NCBI GenBank assembly: GCA_913057905.1 | Contig: CAJXPB010000001.1 | Coordinates: 1,488,001-1,552,000 of the forward strand | Reading direction: 5' to 3' | DNA length: 64,000 bases | Source: an uncultured Pseudomonadota bacterium | GTDB taxonomy: Bacteria; Myxococcota_A; Bradymonadia; Bradymonadales; Bradymonadaceae | In this document: piece after piece, positions 1 to 8,325 of the stretch | Layout: the number at the start of each line of letters is the position of its first letter | Position numbering within the stretch: the stretch's first letter is position 1 | The notes under the pieces: model-generated | Told to the model about the DNA's origin: nothing | The model's database searches: none | What the model saw: the letters and a program-made list of their open reading frames with translations, nothing else | Made by a program: the position numbers and the translations under genes

Positions 1-347
1 TGTTGGAGCGGCTCCCCTCGTTCATCGGGGATGACGACGAGCCGCCAGCGCTGATTCACGGCGACCTGTGGAGCGGGAACCTCCATACAGACGAGGAGGG
101 GCACCCCGCGATCCTCGATCCAGCGGCCTACTACGCCCATCGAGAGGCGGAGTTCGGCATGATCACCCTATTCGGCCAGTGGAGCGACCGCGCCCGTGCA
201 GCGTACGACGAAATATGGCCGATGCCGGGCGACTGGCGGGACCGCAATCCCCTCTATCGCCTCTACCACGTTCTCAACCACTACCTGCTGTTCGGCGGGG
301 CATACGGCGCTCAATCGTTCGCCATCGTCGAGCGCTTCGTAGACTGA
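1..347 (+). CDS. Fructosamine kinase family protein, C-terminal part (truncated by window edge)
   Basis: The reading frame is open at the left edge, so only about 114 C-terminal residues are visible. They contain the aminoglycoside/fructosamine-kinase-like catalytic loop LIHGDLWSGN (the HGD Asp is the catalytic base) and the metal-binding ILDPAAYYAHREAE segment, followed by the family's C-terminal helices (LYHVLNHYLLFGGAYG). Members phosphorylate ketosamines (glycated protein lysines or free fructosamines) so that they decompose, a protein deglycation repair role in the cytosol. Substrate cannot be told from this fragment. It stops with TGA at 345-347, and about 180 non-coding bases follow before the next gene. 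Confidence 0.82.
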   Translation, partial: LERLPSFIGDDDEPPALIHGDLWSGNLHTDEEGHPAILDPAAYYAHREAEFGMITLFGQWSDRARAAYDEIWPMPGDWRDRNPLYRLYHVLNHYLLFGGAYGAQSFAIVERFVD

Positions 348-385
348 TCCTCGCCAAAACAGGCGTCTGACTTTCAGGGTGATAG

Positions 386-414
386 TTGATCGGGCGGTCC
401 ATGCTGGTTAGACT
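386..414 (+). promoter_or_regulatory. Candidate sigma70-type promoter upstream of the secreted protease
   Basis: TTGATC at 386-391 and TAGACT at 409-414 are separated by 17 bases, a fair match to the -35/-10 consensus (4/6 each). It lies in the 182-base gap before the protease gene. Weak, pattern-only evidence. Confidence 0.3.
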
Positions 415-529
415 CCCCACGTGGTGAAACGCGTCGACCCCCTGACGCATCTTTGAATCTGGGCGGGATTTCGCCGCAACGACAACTGTTTCCTTCCTCG
501 ATTTCGTCACTGACAACATTTCTGCGTTC

Positions 530-2083
530 ATGACCCACCTCGACGACGCATCCTCACTGGATTTCCGTACGTTCCTGCTGGCATTTGGTGTTCTCATCGT
601 GGGCGGGATGGGCTGCGCCGAGACCGACACCGGGCCGGTCGGCGCCGATCGACCGGATCAGCTTCCTTCGTCGGTCAAGACCCAGGCCATAAGCAACGGG
701 ACCGTGGACGACACTCATACGGCGACCGTGGGGCTGGTCATTCAACGGAGCGGCGGATCCGGGATCTGCAGCGGCACTCTGATCGCTCAGAATGTGGTTC
801 TGACCGCGCGTCACTGTGTCTCCGGCACGAGCAGCCGCGGTATCCAGTGCGGCGAGACCGAGATCACCGAAGACTACGACGCATCGAGCATCGGGATCAC
901 CACCGATACGCGAATGACACAGGAGGCGACGTTCTATCAGGGCGAGGAATTGTACCTGCCCGAGGGCCCCGAATTGTGCGGCCGCGATATCGCCTTGTTG
1001 AAGTTGGCTGAACCCGTGCCCACATCCGAGGCCGAGCCACTTGCCCCCCGCCTGGGCTCGAAGGTCTCTCAGGGTGAGTCCTTGTCGGCCCGGGGGTATG
1101 GAATCGATGTGGCTCAGAACGGACAATCCGGCGTGCGACGCTCGATTGAGGGAAGGCTCGTGGAGTGCGTCGGCGTCAACTGCGGAAACAATTACGTCAA
1201 GAGTTCGGAGTTCGTGACCGATGGCGGCGCGTGCCAGGGAGACTCGGGTGGCGGCGTCTACTCGGGGAACGGACAGGTCGTCGGAATCGCCAGTCGGGCC
1301 AATCAGGATTGTACGTACGGCCTCTACACAGGGGTCGTCGAATGGGCCAACTGGATTCGACAGAATACGCAGCGGGCGGTCAGTGAGCAGGGGGTCGCCG
1401 AACCCGGTTGGCTCGAAGTCGGCCCCGACGACGATGGCGACGGCATCTCGAACGAATACGACAACTGCCCGTCGACAAAGAATGAGACCCAGGGGGATCT
1501 GGATAACGACGGGAAGGGAGATGCCTGTGACGACGACATCGACGGCGACGGTGTACCGAACGATTCGGACAACTGCCCTGAATCGCCGAACTCGCAACAG
1601 ACCGACACCGATGGGAACGAACAGGGCGATGCCTGCGACCCGGACGACGATGGCGACGGGATCCCCGACTCGAAAGACAATTGCCCCACAGTGGTCAATC
1701 CGGACCAGGTCAAGACCGATGCCGACGACACCGGCGACGCCTGTGACGACTCCGATGGAGACGGCATATCGGATCTGAACGACAACTGCCCTCGAACGCC
1801 GAACCCCGACCAAAAGGATGTCTGCAAACCGCTCCAGCAGGATTCAGATAACGATGGAATCGGCGATCGGGACGACAACTGTCCACAGACGGCAAATCCC
1901 GACCAGGCCGACGAGGACAAAGATGGAAAGGGCGACGCCTGTGACCCGGTGAACAACCTTGAGACCGAGAATGCTGAATCCGACGGCTGCTCGGCTGCCG
2001 GGCAGGCCGGCCCGCTGGGGCTGGCCCCGATGGTCCTCGGCTTCGTCTTCCTGATGGCCGGTCGACGGCGCCGTCGAAACTGA
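530..2083 (+). CDS. Secreted trypsin-like serine protease with thrombospondin type 3 repeats and a C-terminal Arg-tailed sorting helix
   Basis: 517 aa. The N-terminus has a hydrophobic export signal (about 12-28) ending GGMGC, a poor lipobox, so it may be a lipoprotein or a cleaved signal. The S1 (chymotrypsin) domain spans about 55-290 with a full triad: His95 in LTARHC, Asp153 in GRDIALL and Ser239 in GDSGGG. Residues about 300-480 carry five Asp-rich Ca2+-binding thrombospondin type 3 repeats (DxDGDGI...DNCP). The C-terminus is GCS, a hydrophobic helix, then GRRRRRN, the layout of MYXO-CTERM-type surface-sorting tails. The protein is therefore probably exported and held at the cell surface before release. 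No strong Shine-Dalgarno precedes ATG530, so the start is only moderately sure. Confidence 0.88.
   Translation: MTHLDDASSLDFRTFLLAFGVLIVGGMGCAETDTGPVGADRPDQLPSSVKTQAISNGTVDDTHTATVGLVIQRSGGSGICSGTLIAQNVVLTARHCVSGTSSRGIQCGETEITEDYDASSIGITTDTRMTQEATFYQGEELYLPEGPELCGRDIALLKLAEPVPTSEAEPLAPRLGSKVSQGESLSARGYGIDVAQNGQSGVRRSIEGRLVECVGVNCGNNYVKSSEFVTDGGACQGDSGGGVYSGNGQVVGIASRANQDCTYGLYTGVVEWANWIRQNTQRAVSEQGVAEPGWLEVGPDDDGDGISNEYDNCPSTKNETQGDLDNDGKGDACDDDIDGDGVPNDSDNCPESPNSQQTDTDGNEQGDACDPDDDGDGIPDSKDNCPTVVNPDQVKTDADDTGDACDDSDGDGISDLNDNCPRTPNPDQKDVCKPLQQDSDNDGIGDRDDNCPQTANPDQADEDKDGKGDACDPVNNLETENAESDGCSAAGQAGPLGLAPMVLGFVFLMAGRRRRRN
1420..1950 (+). repeat. Five degenerate thrombospondin-type-3 coding repeats
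   Basis: Within the protease gene the DNA repeats a unit of roughly 100 bases encoding DxDGDG(I/V)x..DNCP and GDACD. There are five DNCP units. They arise from tandem Ca2+-binding protein repeats rather than from a mobile element or CRISPR; identity between units is only partial. Confidence 0.85.
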
Positions 2084-2097
2084 GCGGCCCGCGGCCT

Positions 2098-2931
2098 CTA
2101 CTCGGGCAACTCGAAATCGTTTAGGTCGGGAGCCGACTCCCGGATCTTCCACTCCTCTTTCGCCCAGGAGGCGGATTCGGAGATCCGAGGGTCCTCGTCT
2201 TTGGAGAGGGTATTCAGCACCTCGGCGACCTCGGAGCCCCGTACGCTGGGAAGCGCTTCGATGGCGACGATCCGCATCGAGACCGGCGCCTTTGTGTCGA
2301 GGGCGTGCTGCAGGCAGTGCCCACCGAACCCGACGACATCGTTGGACCTTTCGGCCGAACGGATCGCCTCGGTGACGACGCCCGCGTCGTCGGCCTGAAG
2401 CGCGTCGCTCAATTCGGACTCCCATCCGTCGAGCCACCCCATGGCCACCACGGCGGTCTTGCGCCAATCGGTGTTGTCGGTCATCCACGCAGCCCGGATG
2501 GCACCGACCTGCCACGACTCTGGAGCGCGGACCGAAGCCTCGAGCACCCGCCTGCGCAACGACGACGGCTGAGAGGCATCGAAGTAAAGGCTGCGAAACT
2601 GCGCCTTGAGGTCTGCAAACGTCCCCCGACTCAAGGGGGGCGCATGGAACTCCTCGTCCCACATGCCGAATGCACAGTGCTCCAGACTCGGCCCGAGCGC
2701 CAGCGCGGCACGCCCGCGGATGGCCGGATCGAGCGCTTCGTCAGCCACCAGACGAGCATGCCGCTGCGCCATCTCGTCACAATCGATCAACGGCGTCGTA
2801 TGCTCGAGGGCACGCGCGATCAGTGCCGGGCTGTCGCCCTCGAGTATCACCTTTAGTGCGTCCCGGGCTCGCCAGGGACTGAGCTGATACCTGTCGAGTT
2901 CATCGAGTACGTCCTCGGCCCGTTCTGACAT
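2098..2931 (-). CDS. HEAT-like repeat protein of unknown function
   Basis: 277 aa, soluble and acidic, with no signal peptide or membrane segment. It is built of paired amphipathic helices with HEAT/PBS-lyase-type spacing, for example ALIARALEHTTPLI, RGRAALALGPSLEH, and a last repeat RIVAIEALPSVRGSEVAEVL. Such proteins usually act as protein-interaction scaffolds. I chose the ATG at 2931 rather than an upstream GTG at 2946 because GGGAGAG lies six bases before it. The gene is convergent with the protease, 14 bases away. No catalytic motif is visible. Confidence 0.7.
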   Translation of the reverse strand: MSERAEDVLDELDRYQLSPWRARDALKVILEGDSPALIARALEHTTPLIDCDEMAQRHARLVADEALDPAIRGRAALALGPSLEHCAFGMWDEEFHAPPLSRGTFADLKAQFRSLYFDASQPSSLRRRVLEASVRAPESWQVGAIRAAWMTDNTDWRKTAVVAMGWLDGWESELSDALQADDAGVVTEAIRSAERSNDVVGFGGHCLQHALDTKAPVSMRIVAIEALPSVRGSEVAEVLNTLSKDEDPRISESASWAKEEWKIRESAPDLNDFELPE

Positions 2932-3073
2932 CCATCTCTCCCACACGATTCACGTCACGTTTTCAGGCACCTCCGACCTCGCCCCCGGGCCGGCATGCAT
3001 CATTTGTCGTCCATCGAGAAGACAAATGTACCGGGCCGACCATTTCCGAAAAGCACGGATCGGCGCCGAAACC

Positions 3074-4249
3074 TCAGGTTTCAGCCGGCAGTGCACCCTG
3101 CAGATCCTCCCAGAGATCTTCGAGGTCTTCCAGTCCGACCGACAGTCGCAACAGTCCCTCGGTAATGCCGGCGGCCTCGCGATCGGCCTGCTCGACCGAT
3201 CGATGAGTCAGGCCGGCGGGATGCTGGATCAGCGTGTCGGTCGACCCGAGGCTCACCGCCGGCGTCATCAGCGACACGTCGTGCATCACCGATGCAGCCG
3301 CCTCGTAGCCCGCGCGCAATTCGAAGGCGACCATACTGCCGGGGCCGGCCATCTGGCGGTCGACGATCTCGCGCTTCTGTCGCCCGCCCCGACTCGGGTA
3401 GTATACGTCCGATACGGCCGGGTGTTCGGCGAGTCGTTCGACGAGCCGGCCCGCCGTCTGTTGGGCTCGCTCGATACGGACCGGGAGCGTCTGCAGACCA
3501 CGATGCAAGTCGTACGCCGTGCGTGGCTCCATCGATCCACCGGTCGCATTTCGCACCCGTCGCAGCCGGCGCGCCCAGGCTTGGGAGCCGCAGACGACCC
3601 CACCCATGAGATCCCCGTGCCCGCCGATGAACTTCGTGGCGCTGTGCAACGAGAGGGCCGCCCCGTGGTTCAGCGGCTGCTGGAGGACCGGAGTCGCGAA
3701 GGTCGAGTCGACCAGAACCGGGACGTCACCGGCCTGGCCGACGATTCGCTCGATGTCGACGAGCTTGAGGGTGGGATTGGCCGGGGTTTCGATGAAGACC
3801 ATCGACGTGTCGGCTTCGATCGCGGACTCGACCTTCGAGGCCTGGGACCAGGAGACTTCCACATCCAACAAGCCGCTGTCGAGAAGATGATCCGTTCCAC
3901 CGTACAGTGGCCGGACGGCGACGATGTGGCGCCCCTCCTGCTTTGCCGCCAAGAGGCTCGCCGACACGGCGGCCATGCCCGAGCTGAATGCAACCGAGGC
4001 CTCGGCGCCTTCCATCTCGGCCATCGCCTCTTCGAAGCGGGCGACGGTCGGGTTGTGAAGTCGCTGGTAGATCGAGTTCCCCTTCGGCGGTTTGCCATCC
4101 GACAGAGCATCGATGCTCTCGGAGCCCCGATCCAGGTCGCGTATCGGATAGGTCGTCGAACGGTCGAGCGGAGGGGCATGGGTCCCCTGGTCGGCCAGGT
4201 CATGACGGCCCGCGTGAACGCCGGTCGTATGTGACGAATGGTCGGACAT
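3074..4249 (-). CDS. Cys/Met metabolism PLP-dependent enzyme (trans-sulfuration family, possibly methionine gamma-lyase or cystathionine gamma-lyase)
   Basis: 391 aa, the usual length for the family. It shows the substrate/PLP region YQRLHNPT, the PLP phosphate-binding stretch SSGMAAVSA, the Asp of LVDSTFATP that pairs with the pyridine nitrogen, and the Schiff-base lysine in SLHSATKFIGGHGD. The C-terminal domain has the expected VSLGSTDTLIQHP. The reaction is cleavage or replacement at the gamma carbon of homocysteine-, cystathionine- or methionine-type substrates; which one cannot be fixed by eye. ATG4249 is preferred over ATG4285 because GAGGA precedes it at good spacing. It is divergent from an Lrp-family regulator, which probably controls it in response to an amino acid. 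Confidence 0.88.
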   Translation of the reverse strand: MSDHSSHTTGVHAGRHDLADQGTHAPPLDRSTTYPIRDLDRGSESIDALSDGKPPKGNSIYQRLHNPTVARFEEAMAEMEGAEASVAFSSGMAAVSASLLAAKQEGRHIVAVRPLYGGTDHLLDSGLLDVEVSWSQASKVESAIEADTSMVFIETPANPTLKLVDIERIVGQAGDVPVLVDSTFATPVLQQPLNHGAALSLHSATKFIGGHGDLMGGVVCGSQAWARRLRRVRNATGGSMEPRTAYDLHRGLQTLPVRIERAQQTAGRLVERLAEHPAVSDVYYPSRGGRQKREIVDRQMAGPGSMVAFELRAGYEAAASVMHDVSLMTPAVSLGSTDTLIQHPAGLTHRSVEQADREAAGITEGLLRLSVGLEDLEDLWEDLQGALPAET

Positions 4250-4349
4250 GTCGTATCCTCGTTCTCGATGTTTGTTCGCCTTCATCGGACTTTACTAATA
4301 ATAACGCCGACAGACCGCATCTCTACCGAACAAACCACGGATTCCGGTC
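4250..4349. promoter_or_regulatory. Divergent control region between the trans-sulfuration enzyme and the Lrp regulator
   Basis: 100 bases separate the two divergent starts. The middle holds an unusually AT-rich stretch around 4288-4302 (TTTACTAATAATAA) in otherwise GC-rich DNA, a likely site for promoter melting and Lrp binding. The minus-strand gene has a clear GAGGA ribosome site near 4256-4260. No exact operator can be assigned. Confidence 0.45.
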
Positions 4350-4829
4350 ATGAAATGGGACCTCGACCGAACAGACTTCGAAATCCTGACTCTGCTGCGC
4401 CAGGACGGCCGGATGACCACCCGGGACATCGCAGATCAGGTGGATCTGGCACCGTCGACGGTACACGAACGCATCGACACTCTCCGGGACTCGGGCGCGC
4501 TCAAAGGCGTCCACGCCGAGGTCGATGCCAAGGCCATCGGGGCGGGCATCCAGGCCCTCATCGCAGTGCGACTGCAGAAACACTCCAAGGATCGTGTCGA
4601 GGATTTCCGGGGTCATGCCCTGGAGCGTGAGCCGGTCGTCTCGCTGTACCACCTGGCCGGCGAACACGACTTTCTGATTCACGTGGCGGTCCGGGATGCC
4701 GACCACCTGAGGGACTTCGTGCTCGAACAGTTCACCACCCGTCCCGAAGTTCAGCATCTGGAAACATGGCTGATCTTCGAGTATGCGCCTACATGGGAAT
4801 TGCCCGACGTCGCGCCGATGTCGGACTGA
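4350..4829 (+). CDS. Lrp/AsnC family transcriptional regulator
   Basis: 159 aa, the family's standard size. Residues about 5-50 form the Lrp helix-turn-helix (LRQDGRMTTRDIADQV, then LAPSTVHERIDTLRDSGAL). Residues about 65-145 are the RAM/AsnC ligand-binding domain (YHLAGEHDFLIHVAVRD, FTTRPEVQHLETWLIFEY). These proteins form octamers or hexadecamers and sense amino acids such as leucine or methionine. It is transcribed away from the neighbouring trans-sulfuration gene, the common arrangement for a local Lrp-type regulator and its target. The ribosome site before ATG4350 is weak. Confidence 0.92.
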   Translation: MKWDLDRTDFEILTLLRQDGRMTTRDIADQVDLAPSTVHERIDTLRDSGALKGVHAEVDAKAIGAGIQALIAVRLQKHSKDRVEDFRGHALEREPVVSLYHLAGEHDFLIHVAVRDADHLRDFVLEQFTTRPEVQHLETWLIFEYAPTWELPDVAPMSD

Positions 4830-4876
4830 CCACCGCCCGATGTAGCCGCACCGTGACCACAGAGGACCCGTTGACG

Positions 4877-5455
4877 ATGGATCGGTTGAAGATTGACGCC
4901 GCCAAAGGGGAGGGTCTTGCCGTCTCCTCGCGCCCCTCGCTCGAACAGTCCAGACAGGGCTCTTCGATCTTCTCGTTGCTGCTGGTTCTGGTCTTCGCCA
5001 GCGGTCTGGCGGCGCTCATCTACTTCTTTACCCTGGTCCTGGGGCCCTCCGAGACCGGGTCTATCGGTGCGCTCTCGATCTGGGGCCCGATCTTATTTAC
5101 GGTCGTCGGACTCGCCGTGGCGACCCTTCGCTCGGCGCCGCGATTCCGACAACTTTCGGTCGAAGAGGGGCGGCTGGTTCTGGAGACCCTCGAACTTCGA
5201 CGCCTCTCACGGACGCCGGCGGTCGTCGAACATCGAGAATTTAAACCGGACCACGTTGGGCTGCACATCGACGACGACCCCAGGGGGCGACCCTACCTGG
5301 AGATCCGCCGCGACGAGACCCGACTCGGCGCCTTCGGCGACATCGCAGCGAGTCGACTCTCTGAAGACTCGGAACTGGAGAGCTATCGCGGCGAGCTGCA
5401 GACGGTGACAGATCGACTCGACACTCGACCTCCTGGAGATCCCGATGGAATTTGA
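4877..5455 (+). CDS. Two-helix membrane protein of unknown function
   Basis: 192 aa. Two hydrophobic segments follow each other at about 36-58 (IFSLLLVLVFASGLAALIYF) and 68-88 (IWGPILFTVVGLAVATL). Then comes a soluble, probably beta-rich C-terminal domain (VEEGRLVLETLELRRLSR, YLEIRRDETRLGAFG). The layout resembles small PH-like or DUF2244-like membrane proteins, but I do not recognise the family. Start set at ATG4877, because longer forms would run into the Lrp gene. The stop overlaps the start of the next gene by 11 bases, so the two are translationally linked. Confidence 0.72.
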   Translation: MDRLKIDAAKGEGLAVSSRPSLEQSRQGSSIFSLLLVLVFASGLAALIYFFTLVLGPSETGSIGALSIWGPILFTVVGLAVATLRSAPRFRQLSVEEGRLVLETLELRRLSRTPAVVEHREFKPDHVGLHIDDDPRGRPYLEIRRDETRLGAFGDIAASRLSEDSELESYRGELQTVTDRLDTRPPGDPDGI

Positions 5456-6815
5456 GAAATCGACCCTCCTGCCGGTGACGGCCGACGAGCTGTATCGCTG
5501 GCACATGCGTCCCGGCGCCTTTCATCGTCTTGTGCCCCCGTTTCAGCGGGTGCGCGTCCTGGACGAGCCCGACGGAATTGCCGAGGGCGAGACCCTGACG
5601 ATGAAGGTCTACCAGGGGCCGGTTGGGCTTCGATGGGTGGCCAACCACCGCGACTTCATCGAAGGACGCCAATTCGTCGACGAACAGATCCGGGGTCCCT
5701 TTGCCGCCTGGACCCACACGCATACATTCGAACCCGAGGGTCCGGACCAGTGCCGGCTGACCGACCACATCGACTACGAGCTGCCCATGGGCCCGCTGGG
5801 TCGACTCGTCGGCGGCGGTATGACCCGTCGTATGCTCCAGCGCATGTTCGAATTTCGTCACACTCGAAGCCGACTCGACCTTATGAGACATGCTTCTATC
5901 TCCGACGATCGAACGCTCACCGTGGCCATCACCGGAGCCTCGGGACTGATCGGGGGCCACCTGAGCCACTTCTTGACCACGGGCGGCCACGAGGTGCGCC
6001 CGGTGGTGCGGAGCCGTGAGGAGGCCGAATCCGGCGATGGAATCTACTGGAATATCGACGAGGGAGAGATCGACGCCGATGCGCTCGAGGGGGTCGATGC
6101 GGTGGTCCACCTCGCCGGCGAGAACATCTTCGGACGGTGGACCGACGCCAAGAAGCATCGGATCATGGAGAGTCGACGAAAGGGGACTCGACTTCTCAGC
6201 GAGGCCCTCGCCGATCTGGAGGATCCACCGGACGTGCTGGTGTCGGCCTCGGGCATCGATTACTACGGCGCCCGGGGGACAGACCCCGTCGACGAATCCG
6301 ACGGTCCGGGCGACGGGTTCTTGGCCGACGTCTGTCAGGAGTGGGAACGTGCGGCGGACCCGGCTCGCCAGGCGGGGATCCGCACAGTTCACACCCGCTT
6401 CGGGCTCGTCCTCTCGGCCGACGGGGGCGGACTCAAAACGATGCTTCCCGCATTCAAGATGGGCGTCGGGGGCCGCATCGGTTCGGGGAACCAGTATTTT
6501 CCCTGGGTGCACATCGACGATGTCGTCGGAATCATTCACTTCGCACTCTTTGAGGACTCGCTCGAGGGGCCCGTCAACGCCGTATCCCCCCAGACCGTGA
6601 CCAACAGCGAGTTCACCCAGATACTCGGCGATGTCCTGTCGCGGCCGACGTGGATCCCCGTACCGGAATTCGGCGTCAAACTCCTGTTTGGCCAGATGGG
6701 TGAAGAGGCGTTGTTGTCCGGGGTTCGCGCCCGGCCGAAAAAGCTCGAGGACGCCGGCTACGAATGGGCCTGGCGAGATCTGAAAGAGGCCCTCGAATAC
6801 GAGCTCGGTCAGTGA
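5445..6815 (+). CDS. SRPBCC domain fused to a TIGR01777/YfcH-type NAD(P)-dependent epimerase
   Basis: 456 aa, about 150 longer than stand-alone YfcH. Residues 1-150 are an SRPBCC (START-like) domain (MEFEKSTLLPVTADELYRWH, then DHIDYELPMGPLG). Residues about 160-456 are an extended short-chain dehydrogenase/epimerase: Rossmann motif GASGLIGGHL, VVHLAGENI, SGIDYYG and a DUF1731-like tail (GVRARPKKLEDAGYEW). The real substrate is not known for this family; the SRPBCC part suggests a hydrophobic ligand. The gene overlaps the preceding membrane-protein gene. Its last bases also overlap the end of the convergent crtD-like gene by 7 bases. Confidence 0.85.
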   Translation: MEFEKSTLLPVTADELYRWHMRPGAFHRLVPPFQRVRVLDEPDGIAEGETLTMKVYQGPVGLRWVANHRDFIEGRQFVDEQIRGPFAAWTHTHTFEPEGPDQCRLTDHIDYELPMGPLGRLVGGGMTRRMLQRMFEFRHTRSRLDLMRHASISDDRTLTVAITGASGLIGGHLSHFLTTGGHEVRPVVRSREEAESGDGIYWNIDEGEIDADALEGVDAVVHLAGENIFGRWTDAKKHRIMESRRKGTRLLSEALADLEDPPDVLVSASGIDYYGARGTDPVDESDGPGDGFLADVCQEWERAADPARQAGIRTVHTRFGLVLSADGGGLKTMLPAFKMGVGGRIGSGNQYFPWVHIDDVVGIIHFALFEDSLEGPVNAVSPQTVTNSEFTQILGDVLSRPTWIPVPEFGVKLLFGQMGEEALLSGVRARPKKLEDAGYEWAWRDLKEALEYELGQ

Positions 6816-8323
6816 TCTTCGAGCAACGCCCGGGCAGCGAGCTTGCCCGATTGCAGACACATCGGAACGCCGCCACCCGGATGGGCCGATCCGCCCGCCA
6901 GGTAGAGACCGTCCAGCGCGTCGACACGATTGGCCGGGCGATTGAAGGCGGCCATCTTCGAGTTCGACGACGCCCCGTAGATGCCACCGCGCGAGCCGGG
7001 AAAGCGGCGGGCGAGCTCGATGGGAGTCCGCTCCCACACCACCGCGTCTTCGTCCGCTTCATCCTCGTCGATAAGACCGGTCGTCGCCAGGCGTCTCAGC
7101 ACGCGACGGCGAAGGTCGTCCCAACTGGCGGCCTCCGGGCTGGGCTCGGGCATCTCACTCGACGAAAGCGGCGGGGCGTTCGCCATCACGAAGAGGGGCT
7201 CGTGATCCGACCAACCCTCGCGCATGTGGGCCTTCTCCTGCGCGCACACATACACCGTCGGATCCGCCGGAGAGATGCCACGGTCGAAGATGTCCTCGAA
7301 TTCGGCCATGTAGTCACGCGGGAACACGACCTGGTGGGAAGGGCGCACAGCACGGGGGCGTCGCCGCACTCGAAGCACCGCATTCCAGCCGGACATAGAC
7401 GAGGGCGTGGAGCTCGGAGTCCAGCCGCTCTCCGCAGTGCCGAGCAGATCATCGGACAGGTGGGAGACCTCGGAGTTGGCGACCACGCAGTCGACCTCCA
7501 TCGGAGCCCGCCCGTCGGACATCTCCACAGCCCATCGGTCGGAGCGTCGACGAAGCGACGTGACGTCGGCATCGAAGTGGAAGGTCACACCCATAGATGT
7601 GGCGAGGCGGTGGAGGGCTCGAGGCAGTTCAAACATGCCGCCCTCGATGCCCCAGCTTCCCTGTCCGAGTTCGACCCAAGAAATACAGTTCAACGTGGCG
7701 GGCGCCTGACGGGGATCCGAGCCGTTGTAGGTGGCGTAGCGGGCCAGCATCTTCCGTAGATGTGGCGAATCGACCCGCGAGGTAATCGCCTTCCACATCG
7801 TGGTCATCGGGTCGATGTCGCGAATCGCCGACATTTGGCGAAACCCCAGCTTGACCATCGAGCCGACGGAGGGAGCCTCGCTGAAGATGAAGTTCGGTGC
7901 AGCGGCCTCCCAGATCGATCGACTGTAATCCATGAAGTCGGCGAATTCATCGGCGGGCTTTGAGCCCAGAGTCCTTCGAACCCGTTCGACGGTGGACTCA
8001 AAGGTCGCTCCCACCTCCAGACTCGTCCCGTCGTCGAAGTGGTATCGAAATTCCGGCTCGTGCTGGATCAAGTTCAAGTGATCATCGAGAGAGGAACCAG
8101 CCTCGCCGAAGAGATCGTCCAGGACCTCTCGCATCGTCAGCACGGTCGGCCCGGTATCGAAGAAACAGCCATCGTGCTGCGCCCGGCCGACCTTTCCGCC
8201 CGGCTCGCTGGCTCGTTCGAGCACGGTGACTCGATGGCCGCACGCGGCCAGGTGAATCGCGGCCGAGAGCCCACCCATGCCGGCACCCACCACGGCGACG
8301 GTGACGGTATCATCACGGCTCAT
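6809..8323 (-). CDS. crtD: Carotenoid desaturase, probably 1-hydroxycarotenoid 3,4-desaturase (CrtD-type)
   Basis: 504 aa FAD-dependent member of the phytoene-desaturase family. The N-terminal dinucleotide fold is GAGMGGLSAAIHLAACG with an acidic strand end (VTVLERASEPGGK). FDTGPTVLT follows, and the C-terminal FAD motif is YLAGGSAHPGGGVP. It is one of two such enzymes in the cluster; because it sits in the crtC arm, the CrtD role (3,4-desaturation next to a 1-hydroxy group) is the best guess, made from context. Start ATG8323 has GGAGG six to ten bases upstream, and the upstream glycosyltransferase gene stops at 8326-8328. Alternative: a second CrtI-like desaturase. Confidence 0.8.
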   Translation of the reverse strand: MSRDDTVTVAVVGAGMGGLSAAIHLAACGHRVTVLERASEPGGKVGRAQHDGCFFDTGPTVLTMREVLDDLFGEAGSSLDDHLNLIQHEPEFRYHFDDGTSLEVGATFESTVERVRRTLGSKPADEFADFMDYSRSIWEAAAPNFIFSEAPSVGSMVKLGFRQMSAIRDIDPMTTMWKAITSRVDSPHLRKMLARYATYNGSDPRQAPATLNCISWVELGQGSWGIEGGMFELPRALHRLATSMGVTFHFDADVTSLRRRSDRWAVEMSDGRAPMEVDCVVANSEVSHLSDDLLGTAESGWTPSSTPSSMSGWNAVLRVRRRPRAVRPSHQVVFPRDYMAEFEDIFDRGISPADPTVYVCAQEKAHMREGWSDHEPLFVMANAPPLSSSEMPEPSPEAASWDDLRRRVLRRLATTGLIDEDEADEDAVVWERTPIELARRFPGSRGGIYGASSNSKMAAFNRPANRVDALDGLYLAGGSAHPGGGVPMCLQSGKLAARALLEDH

Positions 8324-8325
8324 CT

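Noticed and set aside
1420-1950. Regularly spaced DNA repeats resembling a CRISPR-like array
   Set aside because: The repeats are in frame, degenerate and encode thrombospondin-type-3 units; there are no unique spacers.
5241-7037. A 598-codon open frame antisense to the epimerase gene
   Set aside because: It spans parts of three well-supported genes and shows no motif; a shadow of strong codon bias.
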